Source of the DNA: JALORV01 sp963724365
GTDB lineage: Bacteria > Pseudomonadota > Gammaproteobacteria > Burkholderiales > Burkholderiaceae_F
Assembly: GCA_963724365.1 (NCBI GenBank)
Contig: CAVRUR010000007.1
Coordinates: forward strand, 1 to 64,000
Length of the DNA: 64,000 bases
Reading direction: 5' to 3'
Positions within the stretch are counted from its first letter, which is position 1. The number at the start of each line of letters is the position of its first letter. The position numbers and the translations under genes were made by a program. Under the pieces are notes generated by a model. It was not told the DNA's origin, searched no databases, and worked only from the letters and a program-made list of their open reading frames with translations. Positions 1 to 7,983 of the stretch are shown here, piece after piece.

Positions 1-145
1 TGAAAAGCACAGTTGATTGCGTGGAGTGTCGAGCCACGCCGCGCGGCGTCCTCGCCACCGGGTGCCAACCGAAGGTCAAGAGGTTTGCAGGGCGTAGGTC
101 GTCAAGACTTTCGAGCCACCAAGTCATGGAAATAGGAGATTCAAA

Positions 146-267
146 ATGCTGTGGACCATTGCCGTCGTATTGCTCGTCTGTGGCTGTTGGGGCTGGTTAG
201 CTCGTATACGCTGGGCGGATTGATTCACGTCCTTCTGGTTCTTGCGATCGTCGTGTTTCTGATTTAA
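146..267 (+). CDS. Lmo0937-type small membrane protein (frameshifted)
   Basis: Very short hydrophobic protein of about 40 residues, one predicted membrane segment. Translation from ATG 146 (preceded by an AGGAG-like site at 134-138) begins MLWTIAVVLLV, then the frame is lost. In the +2 register the sequence continues WLLGLVSSYTLGGLIHVLL and ends at TAA 265-267. One missing C near 179-182 would restore a continuous frame; this composite matches the small lmo0937-type proteins common in environmental proteobacteria. The role of that family is unknown to me; its place next to other stress/envelope genes is the only context. The indel may be a consensus error. Confidence 0.6.
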
Positions 268-418
268 GTTATTCAGGTCGAGAGTGGGAGCCCGTGAGAC
301 GGTTGGGGGCGTGGGAGCGTTGCGAGAGTGGCTGGCCGTCGTGCCCCATGGGCGTGGCATTCATTTCGTGTCGAGCGTGAGTGCCCCGTTCCGGGGCTCG
401 GAGGCAGGAGGAGACTTA

Positions 419-636
419 ATGAATGCACTCAAGATTGCGGCCATCGCCCTAATCGCGACCGGTCCCTGGGGTGGCCTGACGGCGGGTTCAGCTATACGAA
501 GGAAACTGATTTGGAAAATGGGCCGATCGAGTTATCGATCACTGGAAAGCAAACGGTCAATGTTCCTCTTTGGGCAGGCGTGGGCGCCATCGTGATTGGC
601 GGCGCGCTTCTGGCGTTCGGAGTCAAGAGGCGTTAG
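419..636 (+). CDS. small conserved membrane protein (frameshifted)
   Basis: About 72 residues. ATG 419 follows a strong AGGAGGAG site (405-412) and gives MNALKIAAIALIATG, a hydrophobic N-terminal segment. Around 463-478 the frame shifts, after which another register reads GGFSYTKETDLENGPIELSI and then a second membrane segment (VPLWAGVGAIVIGGALLAFG) ending at TAG 634-636. The two halves together resemble a widespread two-TM hypothetical protein of beta- and gammaproteobacteria with a GGFSYTKET core. Function unknown. As given, neither frame encodes the whole protein. Confidence 0.55.
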
Positions 637-751
637 CTCGGCTGCGGTCGAATGCCCGGGCAAGCCCGGGTTCATAGCTAAGTCTCGCGCGCGTGCGAGA
701 GCGGACGATGAGGAATGGCGGCCGAGGCTGGACCACGACAAGGCACCCTCT

Positions 752-1394
752 ATGCACCTGGTCCAGGCGGCCCTTCCCCGTTGCTTCCGCCGCGGGGTGC
801 GCCGCGATTGCACCGGACCCCCCACGCGCCGCCGCCCGAGGCAGTTGCATCGCAACCGGTCACGTCTCCGCACGCGGCCAAGCCGTTGACGGCGCCGACA
901 CCTCAGCCCGCTCCCGCCGTGACGCCAGCACCTGTCGCGCCGACTTCGGCGCCTCGGGCCGAAGATAGGGCTCCGCGCCCGGAACGAAACATCCGGCGCC
1001 TGGAACGAAAGCCGCCGGCTCCACCGTCGCGGTCGACGGCAGCAAAGCCCGCGCCGCCGCCCGCGGCCGCAACGTCCACGCCCGTTGCCCGCCGACGCTG
1101 GACCTGGCCGCGCTGAAGGAACAGCTCAAGGAAACCAAGGCCATCGGCGTCTTCACCAAGATCACGCTCAAGAACCAGGTCGACGACCTGCTGGAGCAGT
1201 TCCGCGACTACTACCAGGGCAAGGCGAAGATCACCATGGCGCAGTTGCGCCGCTCGTACGACCTGTTGCTGATGAAGGTGCTCTCGCTGCTGCAGGACGC
1301 CGACCAGAAGCTCGCGGCAGCCATCGTGTCCTCGCGCGAGGCGATCTGGGCGCTGCTCGCGGACCCGAAGAAATTTGCCACTCTCGAAGGCTGA
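752..1394 (+). CDS. proline-rich lipoprotein with conserved C-terminal domain (multiply frameshifted)
   Basis: The secure part is the C-terminal 98 codons (about 1098-1394): a helical, charged domain starting LDLAALKEQLKETKAIGVF, containing LRRSYDLLLMKVLSLLQDA and ending DPKKFATLEG. It is preceded by a long Pro/Ala-rich linker read in another register (about 820-1085), and before that a third register shows a lipobox-like AAGCAAIAPDPP (about 783-815). ATG 752 (MHLVQAALP) is a plausible start, which I infer because it would place a signal peptide before the Cys. At least three indels are needed to join the parts. I recognise the C-terminal domain as one seen in Burkholderiales hypothetical proteins; no function is known to me. 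Confidence 0.5.
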
Positions 1395-1408
1395 ACGCCG
1401 GAGAACCC

Positions 1409-1666
1409 ATGATCAACGCAGTGCAGTCTTCGCCCAATCCTTGTCGTGGCAGCGTCTCTTTGCCGTGCCGTCGTTCGCTGCCGACGACGAGGCGCTCAAG
1501 AAGGACATGACGGCGGTGATCGCGCTGCAGGGATTGCCGTGCGGGCAGGTCGTCGCCGTCAAGGTCAATGGCCGAGAACGACTACGCCTGCTCGTGCAAG
1601 GACGGCAACAAGTATCGCGTCTACCTGAATGCGGCGGGACGGGTGGTTGTCGAGAAGCAGAAGTAG
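1409..1666 (+). CDS. small periplasmic protein (frameshifted)
   Basis: ATG 1409 starts 14 nt after the preceding stop. In one register I read FAVPSFAADDEALKKDMTAV followed by IALQGLPCGQVVAVKV, which looks like the end of a signal peptide (cleavage after AxA) and the start of a mature protein. In the next register the sequence continues ENDYACSCKDGNKYRVYLNA and ends VVVEKQK at TAG 1664-1666. Two indels (about 1430-1470 and about 1567) are needed. Three Cys residues (one in LPCGQ, two in CSC) suggest a disulfide-containing secreted protein. Function unknown. Confidence 0.5.
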
Positions 1667-1762
1667 CTGCGCGTGCTCTACTGGGGTGATCCCGGCCGGC
1701 GAGCGGCTCCTTGACCCTGACGTGCAGTACCCTAGAGCAGATTCAATCTGGCGACGACAAAA

Positions 1763-2577
1763 ATGCAGATTCGTGTCGGTTTTGAAATGGAGTACCAGTG
1801 TCGGGACCCGACGCCGATGGTGCTCGCACTGAGCATCCACTATTCGCGGGCGTCGGACCTGGTGCGCCCGGACTATCTCGTCACGAGCCCGGCAGTGCCA
1901 GTCACTGCGTACCGGGATCTCTTCGGCAACTGGTGCAGCCGCCTGGTGGCGCCGCCCGGTCGGTTCGTGCTTAGAACGGATGCGGTGGTCAACGACAGCG
2001 GCCTGCCCGACGTCGTGGCGACAGAAGCGAACACAGATCCCGGTCGAACACCTGCCCGAGTCCACGCTGGTTTATCTGCTGGGCAGCCGCTACTGCGAGA
2101 CGGAACTGCTGTCCGACATCGCATGGAGGCAGTTCGGCAATGGCCCGACGGGCTGGGCTCGGGTGCAGGCGATCTGCGACTTCGTTCACCGGCATATCGA
2201 GTTCGGTTACCCGCATGCGCGCAACACGCGCACTGCGTGGGAGGCCTACCAGAGAGGGGCGTGGCGTCTGCCGCGACTACGCCCATCTCGCGGTCGCCTT
2301 CTGCCGCTGCATGAACATTCCCGCGCGCTATTGCACTGGATACCTTGGTGACATGGGCACCGAGCCGCCGTACGGGACGATGGATTTTGCTGGCTGGTTC
2401 GAGGCCTACCTGGGCGACCGTTGGTACATCTTCGATGCGCGCAACAACACGCCACGCATCGGTCGCGTTCTGATCGCCCGCGGCCGCGACGCCTGCGACG
2501 TGGCGCTTTCCAGCACCTTCGGGCCGAATGCGTTGGAACGGTTCAAGGTCTGGGCCGACGAAGTGAAGGTGGTCTGA
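1763..2577 (+). CDS. transglutaminase-like family protein (frameshifted)
   Basis: About 270 residues split over three registers: 1763-~2025 (beta-rich N-terminal domain), ~2030-~2256 (VEHLPESTLVYLLGSRYCET, then ICDFVHRHIEFGY) and ~2260-2577 (GRGVCRDYAHLAVAFCRCMN, then ARYCTGYLGDMGTEPPYG). The catalytic Cys is in GVCRDYAHLA. In the segment MDFAGWFEAYLGDRWYIFDA the position where most transglutaminase folds carry His is Ala; I believe close relatives share this. The second break fits one extra G in a GGGG run. The gene lies 53 nt upstream of the Anbu protease gene. Known Anbu operons include a transglutaminase-like gene, so the pairing supports both calls. Confidence 0.75.
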
Positions 2578-2630
2578 GTGCGGCGCGTTGTTTCTGATCA
2601 TCTGGCGCGCCGATCGAGCAGGCGCGCCCC

Positions 2631-3353
2631 ATGACCTACTGTGTCGGCGTCAAACTCGAAGAAGGCCTGATACTGGCCAGCGATTCGCGCACGCATGCGG
2701 GCGTGGATAACTACGCCAAGTTCTGCAAGATGACGGTGTTCGAGCGCGCCGGCGACCGAGTGCTGGTGCTGCTCAGTTCGGGGGGCCTGGCCGCGACTCA
2801 GGCGGTGATCAACGTCCTGCGTCAGCAGGCCGCGGCCGAACCGCCGCACATCTGGAGCGCTAGCTCGATGTTCGACGTGGCCAATCTCGTATCGGACGCG
2901 ATGCGTGCCATAGAGCGCCGCGACGGTCCGTTCCTGGAAGCCAGTGACCTGAAGTTCAATGCGTCGTTCATTCTCGGCGGCCAGATCGCCGGTGAAGACA
3001 TGCGTCTGTTCCGTTTGTATGCCGAGGGCAACTTCATCGAAGCTGGAACCGATACGCCCTTCCTGCAGACCGGCGAGGCCAAGTACGGCAAGCCGATCCT
3101 CGACCTCGCGGTGACCTCGAGCGCGACGCTGGAAGATGCCACCAAATGCGTGTTGGTGTCCTTCGACTCGACGATGATCAGCAATCTCTCGGTGGGGATG
3201 CCGATTGACCTGCTGTGTTACTCGCGGGACAGCCTGCAGGTGACGATGAGGCGCCGGTTCGAGGAAGGCGACAACTACTTCGACGCGCTGACGCAGCAGT
3301 GGCTCGAAGGCACGCGCCGGGTCTTTCACGAGCTGCCGTCGCTGCAGTGGTAG
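2631..3353 (+). CDS. proteasome-type protease, Anbu family
   Basis: A 240-residue Ntn-hydrolase of the HslV/20S beta-subunit superfamily. The protein starts MTYCVGVKLEEGLILASDSR, so removal of Met exposes Thr as nucleophile; Asp18, Arg20 and Lys33 (DSRTHAGVDNYAKF) lie in the usual proteasome positions. Length agrees with bacterial Anbu proteins. It is intact, unlike its neighbour. Established knowledge: Anbu genes travel with a transglutaminase-like protein and, in many genomes, an alpha-E protein and a circularly permuted ATP-grasp protein; the last two are not in this window. Physiological substrates are not known. Confidence 0.88.
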   Translation: MTYCVGVKLEEGLILASDSRTHAGVDNYAKFCKMTVFERAGDRVLVLLSSGGLAATQAVINVLRQQAAAEPPHIWSASSMFDVANLVSDAMRAIERRDGPFLEASDLKFNASFILGGQIAGEDMRLFRLYAEGNFIEAGTDTPFLQTGEAKYGKPILDLAVTSSATLEDATKCVLVSFDSTMISNLSVGMPIDLLCYSRDSLQVTMRRRFEEGDNYFDALTQQWLEGTRRVFHELPSLQW

Positions 3354-3392
3354 GCGTCAAAGCGCAGTCGCGAGGTAATCAATAGAGGAAGC

Positions 3393-4106
3393 TCAGTTCG
3401 CTAGGGCTTCCTTCAGGGAGTCGACCAGCACCGCCACCAGGCTGTGCCAGGGCGCACCGCGACGCTCGACAAAGCGCTGATTGACCTCGAGTTCGATACC
3501 CACGTAGGCCACGTCCGGATGGTGTTTGCGCAGCATTGCCGTGAGTCCGTCGGCGCGCCCCTGGTACGGGTAGTTTCTTCGAAGACGCAGCTCGGGTGCC
3601 AGCTTTGCGAGCGCCAGCATCCAGGCTTGCGCGAAGGCTGCCTCACCGGGACGCCGCGGGTCATAGAGCCAGGCGACATCGGCTTGCCTCGGCACGCCGC
3701 CAAGCATTGGCGTGAAGCTGTGCGACGCGACATGGATCACCCGGTGGCCCTGCGCAATCTGTCGCGCAATTTCACTTTCGACCGCCTGACGATGCGGCCG
3801 GTAGTAGCGATCGAGGATGTATTGGCGGCGCGCTCGCGGCAGTGGGCGCGTTACTTCCGAGAACAGTTGCCGATGTCCGATCGACCGGTTCAGGTCGACC
3901 AGTAGCCGCGTTGTGGTGGCGGCGTGTAGCGGTGCACCGAACTCTCTTGCAATCTCACTGCCCAATTCGAGTGCGCCCGCGTCCCAGCCGCCGTGGCTGT
4001 CGAGCAGCGCCTCGCGCCCCGAAAAGAGCGCGGCGTAGGTGCGCGGGACCACTCGCCCCCCGTGTTCACACGTGATGACAAGCTGATTCCTGCGCGCTCG
4101 TGTCAA
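3393..4106 (-). CDS. N-formylglutamate amidohydrolase family protein
   Basis: 237 residues, complete. Motifs of the FGase/HutG family are visible: VITCEHGG near the N-terminus, DSHGGWDAGA (about 36-45), RLLVDLNRS, VIHVASHSFTPMLGG (about 145-159) and YVGIELEVNQ near the C-terminus. These carry the His/Glu metal ligands of the zinc-dependent amidohydrolase fold. No hut genes are adjacent, so a histidine-degradation role is not supported by context; in many proteobacteria such genes are stand-alone. It is convergent with the Anbu gene. Confidence 0.85.
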   Translation of the reverse strand: MTRARRNQLVITCEHGGRVVPRTYAALFSGREALLDSHGGWDAGALELGSEIAREFGAPLHAATTTRLLVDLNRSIGHRQLFSEVTRPLPRARRQYILDRYYRPHRQAVESEIARQIAQGHRVIHVASHSFTPMLGGVPRQADVAWLYDPRRPGEAAFAQAWMLALAKLAPELRLRRNYPYQGRADGLTAMLRKHHPDVAYVGIELEVNQRFVERRGAPWHSLVAVLVDSLKEALAN

Positions 4107-4230
4107 TTCCGCTCCAGCGACTCAAATTCCGAATGATCCCCGTTGAGTCGCTACGCTCGTGGATCCGAACCCCGGATTGCCGCCACAAGACACGGTTACC
4201 TTGGATCCCGATAGCAAACCTTGAGCGAGA

Positions 4231-4500
4231 TCATCGAGTGCTGCCGCGCCGAAGGACGCCCATCAGCGCGAGCAACATGACCGCGCCCGCGAACGAAACG
4301 ATCAGGGCGGGCAGGCTGAAGTTGCTTTGATTGATCGTGCCTACGCCTACCAGTGGGCTGAGGAACCAGCCGGCGAGCATGGCGCCGACGATGCCGACGA
4401 CGACGTTCAGGATGATCCCTTGTTGCCCATCAGTCTTCATGAAGATACTGGCGACCCAGCCGATGATGCCGCCGATGGCCAGCCAGATGATGAGATTCAT
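4231..4500 (-). CDS. GlsB/YeaQ/YmgE family stress-response membrane protein
   Basis: 89 residues when started at the ATG at 4500, which follows a GGAGA site; the longer frame upstream lacks support. The sequence opens MNLIIWLAIGGIIGWVASIF and has three hydrophobic segments with the family's glycine-rich pattern (GIVGAMLAGWFLSPLVG). These are small inner-membrane, general-stress-inducible proteins of unknown mechanism. It sits in a block with other stress-type envelope genes and two Crp/Fnr-like regulators. Confidence 0.85.
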   Translation of the reverse strand: MNLIIWLAIGGIIGWVASIFMKTDGQQGIILNVVVGIVGAMLAGWFLSPLVGVGTINQSNFSLPALIVSFAGAVMLLALMGVLRRGSTR

Positions 4501-4700
4501 TGTGTGTTCTCCAAGATTGAAGTTGCCGTGCCGCAAGCACAGTCCGAAAGAGATTCATTAATGAGATGCATCAATTCTCGGATCCGTTGGCCGCAGCAGT
4601 CTGTGCGCAGGCGCACACAGCTACGTGCATGGGGCCGGTAAGCGATCATTTGCATGCGGACTTCGCCTGCCGCGCCAAATTGATTGCAGCGCTGGATGAG

Positions 4701-5414
4701 TCAAACGCCGGCCAGCAGGCTCGCGTAGCTGTCTCGATCTGCCCGGTAGCAGCTGCAGGACGCGGCCTCCATGCCAGGGCGGTTGAGGATAGTGACATCA
4801 CCGCGGTGGTAACGAATCAGGTTGCGCTTCTGCAGTGCGCTAGCGGCCCGCGTGACCCCCACGCGTCGGACGCCGAGCATGAAGGCGAGAAACTCGTGCG
4901 TCACATGAAACTCGTCGTCATGCGCGCGGTCCTGCGTCATCAGCAGCCAGCGGGCCAGCCGTGCCTCGACCAGGTGAAAGCGGGTGCATGCGGCGTTCTG
5001 TGCCAGTTGACGGATCCGAACCTGCATATACCGATGCAGCAAGGTGCGCAGCGCTGCACTCAATCCAAGCTCGCGTGAAAACGTCCGTGCGCCCATCCGC
5101 CATGCGGGACCCGCACCTTGCACTAGCGCGCGCAGTGGCGACCGATCCATGCCCAGGATCAGCGGCGTCCCCAGCATTCCCTCGTTGCCCACCAGTCCGA
5201 CTTCGAGATTGGACGCGCCGTCGACCGGGATCATGAGCGAAATGAAGCCTTCGGTCGGAAAATACACGTGCGCAATGCGTGCATCGGCCTCGTTCAGAAC
5301 GGTGCCGAGCTTGAGGTCGACGCCATCGCTGGCTGCGATCAGCCGCGCTGACAGACGCGGCGGCAGCGCGGCAAGCAGTCGGTTCGGCGGCGCAGCGTGG
5401 CGATGTGTTGACAT
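4701..5414 (-). CDS. Crp/Fnr-family transcriptional regulator
   Basis: 237 residues from the ATG at 5414 (MSTHRHAAPPNR). The N-terminal half has the cyclic-nucleotide-binding beta-roll in a divergent form (IAHVYFPTEGFISLMIPVDG, then VGLVGNEGMLGTPL), without the classical Arg-Ser cAMP phosphate cassette. The C-terminal third is a winged helix (EFLAFMLGVRRVGVTRAASA as recognition helix). No Fnr-type Cys cluster is visible. It is clearly paralogous to the regulator at 11070-11789: both share the HVYFPT, DGAS, VG.EG and LGVRR.GVT motifs. The effector is unknown. Likely targets are the nearby stress genes (inference). Confidence 0.85.
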   Translation of the reverse strand: MSTHRHAAPPNRLLAALPPRLSARLIAASDGVDLKLGTVLNEADARIAHVYFPTEGFISLMIPVDGASNLEVGLVGNEGMLGTPLILGMDRSPLRALVQGAGPAWRMGARTFSRELGLSAALRTLLHRYMQVRIRQLAQNAACTRFHLVEARLARWLLMTQDRAHDDEFHVTHEFLAFMLGVRRVGVTRAASALQKRNLIRYHRGDVTILNRPGMEAASCSCYRADRDSYASLLAGV

Positions 5415-5748
5415 GAGGGTCGACAAACCTCGGGTGGGCCGTGGGTGCACCAGCAACGGCGCACGTCACTGAACGATGGCCAGATCAGCCACAAGAAACG
5501 GTATGAAGGGTAAGCCCGTTCCGGCGAGCTGTTTGTTCGCCAGCGCACGCAGTAGGGAGGTTTTCCTTACTGCAGCGTGCCTTTCAACGAGGTTGCCCGC
5601 GTAGCACAGGCGCGGTGGCCGCCGAGCATTGGTCCCGTTATCTCGCGTCGCGAATGTGCGGCACCGTACCGACGGCGTATTCCACTTCGCCCAGAGTGCG
5701 TCTTTGGTTTTTTGGCAGCAACTGTCGAATTCAACCGGAGTACGAAGA
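5415..5748. other. intergenic region without a supported gene
   Basis: About 330 bases between the divergent Crp/Fnr gene and the BON lipoprotein gene. It should contain promoters for both, and a GGAG ribosome site at 5737-5740 for the latter. I see no convincing small ORF, tRNA or strong hairpin; the open frames here are short extensions or antisense shadows of the neighbours. Confidence 0.5.
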
Positions 5749-6063
5749 ATGAACAATCTTGGCAAGTATCTTCCTCCCCTGTTCGTTGCTGTTGCATAGG
5801 TGTCGGTGGTCGGTTGCGCATCCACGCCTACGAAGGAAAGCACAGGAGAGTACGTGGACGACTCGGTCATCACCGGCAAGGTGAAGACGGCCATCCTGGA
5901 TGAACCCACCCTGAAAGTCGCCGAAATCAATGTCGAGACGTTCAAGGGCGCGGTCCAGTTGAGTGGATTCGTCAGTTCGCAGGCCGCAGCGACGAAAGCC
6001 GTTGAGGTGACTCGTGGAGTCGGCGGCGTGAAGTCCGTCAAGAACGACATGCGGATCAAGTAG
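5749..6063 (+). CDS. BON-domain lipoprotein with in-frame amber codon in the signal peptide
   Basis: From ATG 5749 (GGAG 8 nt upstream) the frame reads MNNLGKYLPPLFVAVA, then TAG at 5797-5799, then VSVVGCASTPTKES, all in one register. Together this is an ordinary lipoprotein signal with lipobox VVGC. The mature part is a BON domain (DDSVITGKVKTAILDEPTLK through GGVKSVKNDM) of about 70 residues, an OsmY-like periplasmic phospholipid-binding fold. A restart at GTG 5800 is possible but would leave only VSVVG before the Cys, too short for export. So this is either a point mutation, a sequence error or amber readthrough. Confidence 0.7.
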
Positions 6064-6233
6064 GCGATCGCTAAGCGCGGTCGGTGCATCACACCCTGCT
6101 GCACGTTCTCCATGAGCGAGTTGGCACTGCTCGCGGCAAGGCAGCGGACGCGCGTGTTCTCAAACGGCAGCTAACTCTGCTAAGGACAGAGCTGCCGCCG
6201 TTCGAGCGATCGCACGCGGAGACGAGCCTACGT

Positions 6234-6548
6234 TGAAATCGCGCAACGAGGTACGCGTCGTCAACGCCGAGGCCGATCAAGCGGTGGCCCGGCAACGATG
6301 CGACGACCTGGCCTGCAACGAAGGAGGTCTGCATCAAGGAAGCGACGGCGGTATAGAAGGCCGTCAAGGCCGACGCCAAGGCGCAACTGACGACTGCCAA
6401 AGCGCAAGCCGCGGCTGCACGCGAGGATTCCGCGACAGTCTCGAACGATGCCCAGTATGAGGTCGGTGATGAAGAGTGCGATGTCTATGCGGGCGGGGCG
6501 AAGGATGTTTGCCGGGATCGCGCGAAGGTGCGCTTCGGTAAGTCTTGA
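6234..6548 (+). pseudogene. degenerate periplasmic Lys/Ala-rich coiled-coil protein
   Basis: Remnant of a protein often annotated as TolA-like in Burkholderiales. One register shows NEVRVVNAEADQAVARQRCD; after a shift near 6317 another reads EVCIKEATAV, stop (TAG), KAVKADAKAQLTTAKAQAAA and then CDVYAGGAKDVCRDRAKVRF ending GKS at TGA 6546-6548. The repeated pattern C-x2-LAG/YAG-N/GAK-x-VC-x-KA is the hallmark of that family. A frameshift, an internal stop and no recognisable N-terminus make decay more likely here than sequencing error alone. Confidence 0.55.
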
Positions 6549-6599
6549 GAATCCCCGCATGGCAACACCAGAAATTCAACAGAACCTAGGAGTTGTTCG

Positions 6600-6824
6600 A
6601 TGAAGACGATGCAGAGCTGGACCCTGAGTGCGATGTCGGCCGTTGCGTTGATCGGATTGGTGGGCTGCGCCGGCATGTCGACGCAGGACAAGAACACGGC
6701 GATCGGTGCCGGTGCAGGCGCGGTCGGAGGGGCCGTCCTCACGGGCGGCAGTGCGATCGGAACCGTTGGCGGAGCGGTAGTCGGCGGCGTCATCGGTCAC
6801 GAAGTCAGTAAAGACAAGAAATGA
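6600..6824 (+). CDS. glycine-zipper lipoprotein (OsmB-like)
   Basis: 74 residues. Signal peptide with lipobox LVGC (Cys22), then a glycine-zipper stretch (AIGAGAGAVGGAVLTGGSAI, then GGAVVGGVIG), ending in basic KDKK. ATG 6600 has an AGGAG site 8-9 nt upstream. Outer-membrane lipoproteins of this type are induced by osmotic or envelope stress. It is followed by another small lipoprotein gene 79 nt downstream. Confidence 0.82.
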   Translation: MKTMQSWTLSAMSAVALIGLVGCAGMSTQDKNTAIGAGAGAVGGAVLTGGSAIGTVGGAVVGGVIGHEVSKDKK

Positions 6825-6903
6825 TCGACGCGCGAGACGTCGGGCCGATCGGTCCGGCGCATTCAAACTTGCGCACGTTTCAATCGGCTAAGGGAATAGA
6901 GAG

Positions 6904-7104
6904 ATGATGAAGATCGGCAAGACCGTCAGCACGGCCCTGATCATGGGCGCGTTGCTTGGAGCGCTTTCGGGCTGTCAGAAGAAGGAAGGCCCGGCCGAGC
7001 AGGCCGGCAAGGTTGTCGATCAGGCGGTCGAGAAGGCTGGACAGCAGGTGGAGAAGGCCGGCGAAAGTATTCAGGACGCTGCCAAGGGCGACACCAAGAA
7101 GTAG
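6904..7104 (+). CDS. small lipoprotein with amphipathic Lys/Glu/Ala repeat
   Basis: 66 residues: signal peptide with lipobox LSGC (Cys23), then KKEGPAEQAGKVVDQAVEKA and a second near-repeat GQQVEKAGESIQDAAKG, predicted as one amphipathic helix. The start ATG 6904 has a GAGAG-type site just upstream. A familiar small protein in beta-proteobacterial stress clusters; function not known to me. It is likely co-regulated with the glycine-zipper gene. Confidence 0.75.
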   Translation: MMKIGKTVSTALIMGALLGALSGCQKKEGPAEQAGKVVDQAVEKAGQQVEKAGESIQDAAKGDTKK

Positions 7105-7158
7105 TCGCTGTAAGCGCGGTTCGTCTGTTGCCTGGCACCTGGCGGCTGGCGAAGGGGA

Positions 7159-7839
7159 CTAGATCACGCTGGCGATGGTGTTGATGCTGAGAGCCAGCAC
7201 CGCGATGTTGAATACGAAGGCCAACACACTGTGTACCAGCGTGAGCCTGCGCATTCGTCGCGCTGTCACCGCGACGTCGGAAACCTGCGAGGTCATGCCG
7301 ACCACGAACGCGTAGTAGGCGAAGTCCAGGTAGTCGGGTTCTTTGCCGCCAGGGAACAGCAGTTCCGGTGTTGCCGTGTGTTCCCGGTGCAGGATCGCGT
7401 AGTAGCGTCGAGCGTAGTGAAACGCAAAGACGGTCTGAATGAGCAGCCATGATGAAATCAAGGCGCCGATAGTCAGGGCGAGATGCCACGCCTTGGGCCA
7501 GGTATCGAGTTCCCGAATGGTGCTGACGACAAAGCCGATCGCGATAACACTGGCGAAGGCGGCAACGACGACGAACAGGAAGATGACGAAGCCGCTCTGA
7601 TCCTGGCCCAACGCGTGGTCGCGCGTCATGGCGGCGTCAGTGCTCGCGATGAGCCACCACGCCAGACCAAGATAGATCAAAACGCTGAGATCCCAGCTCA
7701 CCACCGCGCGCGTGTGCCATGAGATGGAACTCGGTTGCGCGAGGTAAGCGGCGATGCCGACGGCGATCACCACCGCGAGGCGCTGCATCGCGCCGATGCG
7801 GATGATCCACGCCGCTTTGCCGGTATTCGATCTGCTCAT
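7159..7839 (-). CDS. DUF1345 domain membrane protein
   Basis: 226 residues from the ATG at 7839 (MSRSNTGKAAW); an upstream in-frame Met at 7914 is less likely because the extra 25 residues are polar and Cys-rich. Four or five hydrophobic segments are visible, with DUF1345 motifs ALGQDQSGF, LFPGGKEPDYLDFAYYAFV and GMTSQVSDVAVTAR. The DUF1345 family consists of predicted inner-membrane proteins of unknown role. It is convergent with the small lipoprotein genes. Confidence 0.85.
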   Translation of the reverse strand: MSRSNTGKAAWIIRIGAMQRLAVVIAVGIAAYLAQPSSISWHTRAVVSWDLSVLIYLGLAWWLIASTDAAMTRDHALGQDQSGFVIFLFVVVAAFASVIAIGFVVSTIRELDTWPKAWHLALTIGALISSWLLIQTVFAFHYARRYYAILHREHTATPELLFPGGKEPDYLDFAYYAFVVGMTSQVSDVAVTARRMRRLTLVHSVLAFVFNIAVLALSINTIASVI

Positions 7840-7983
7840 TGGGGCAACGGAATCGTACCCGCATTGGTTCGGGCAAGGGTGCACCTCCACAGATTCACTG
7901 GGCCATCGCCGCATGGCCGCCGATCATTACGTAGCTGGCGCGACCAATATCGTGAGCAATAGGTCTTTCTGGCGTTACCTGAG

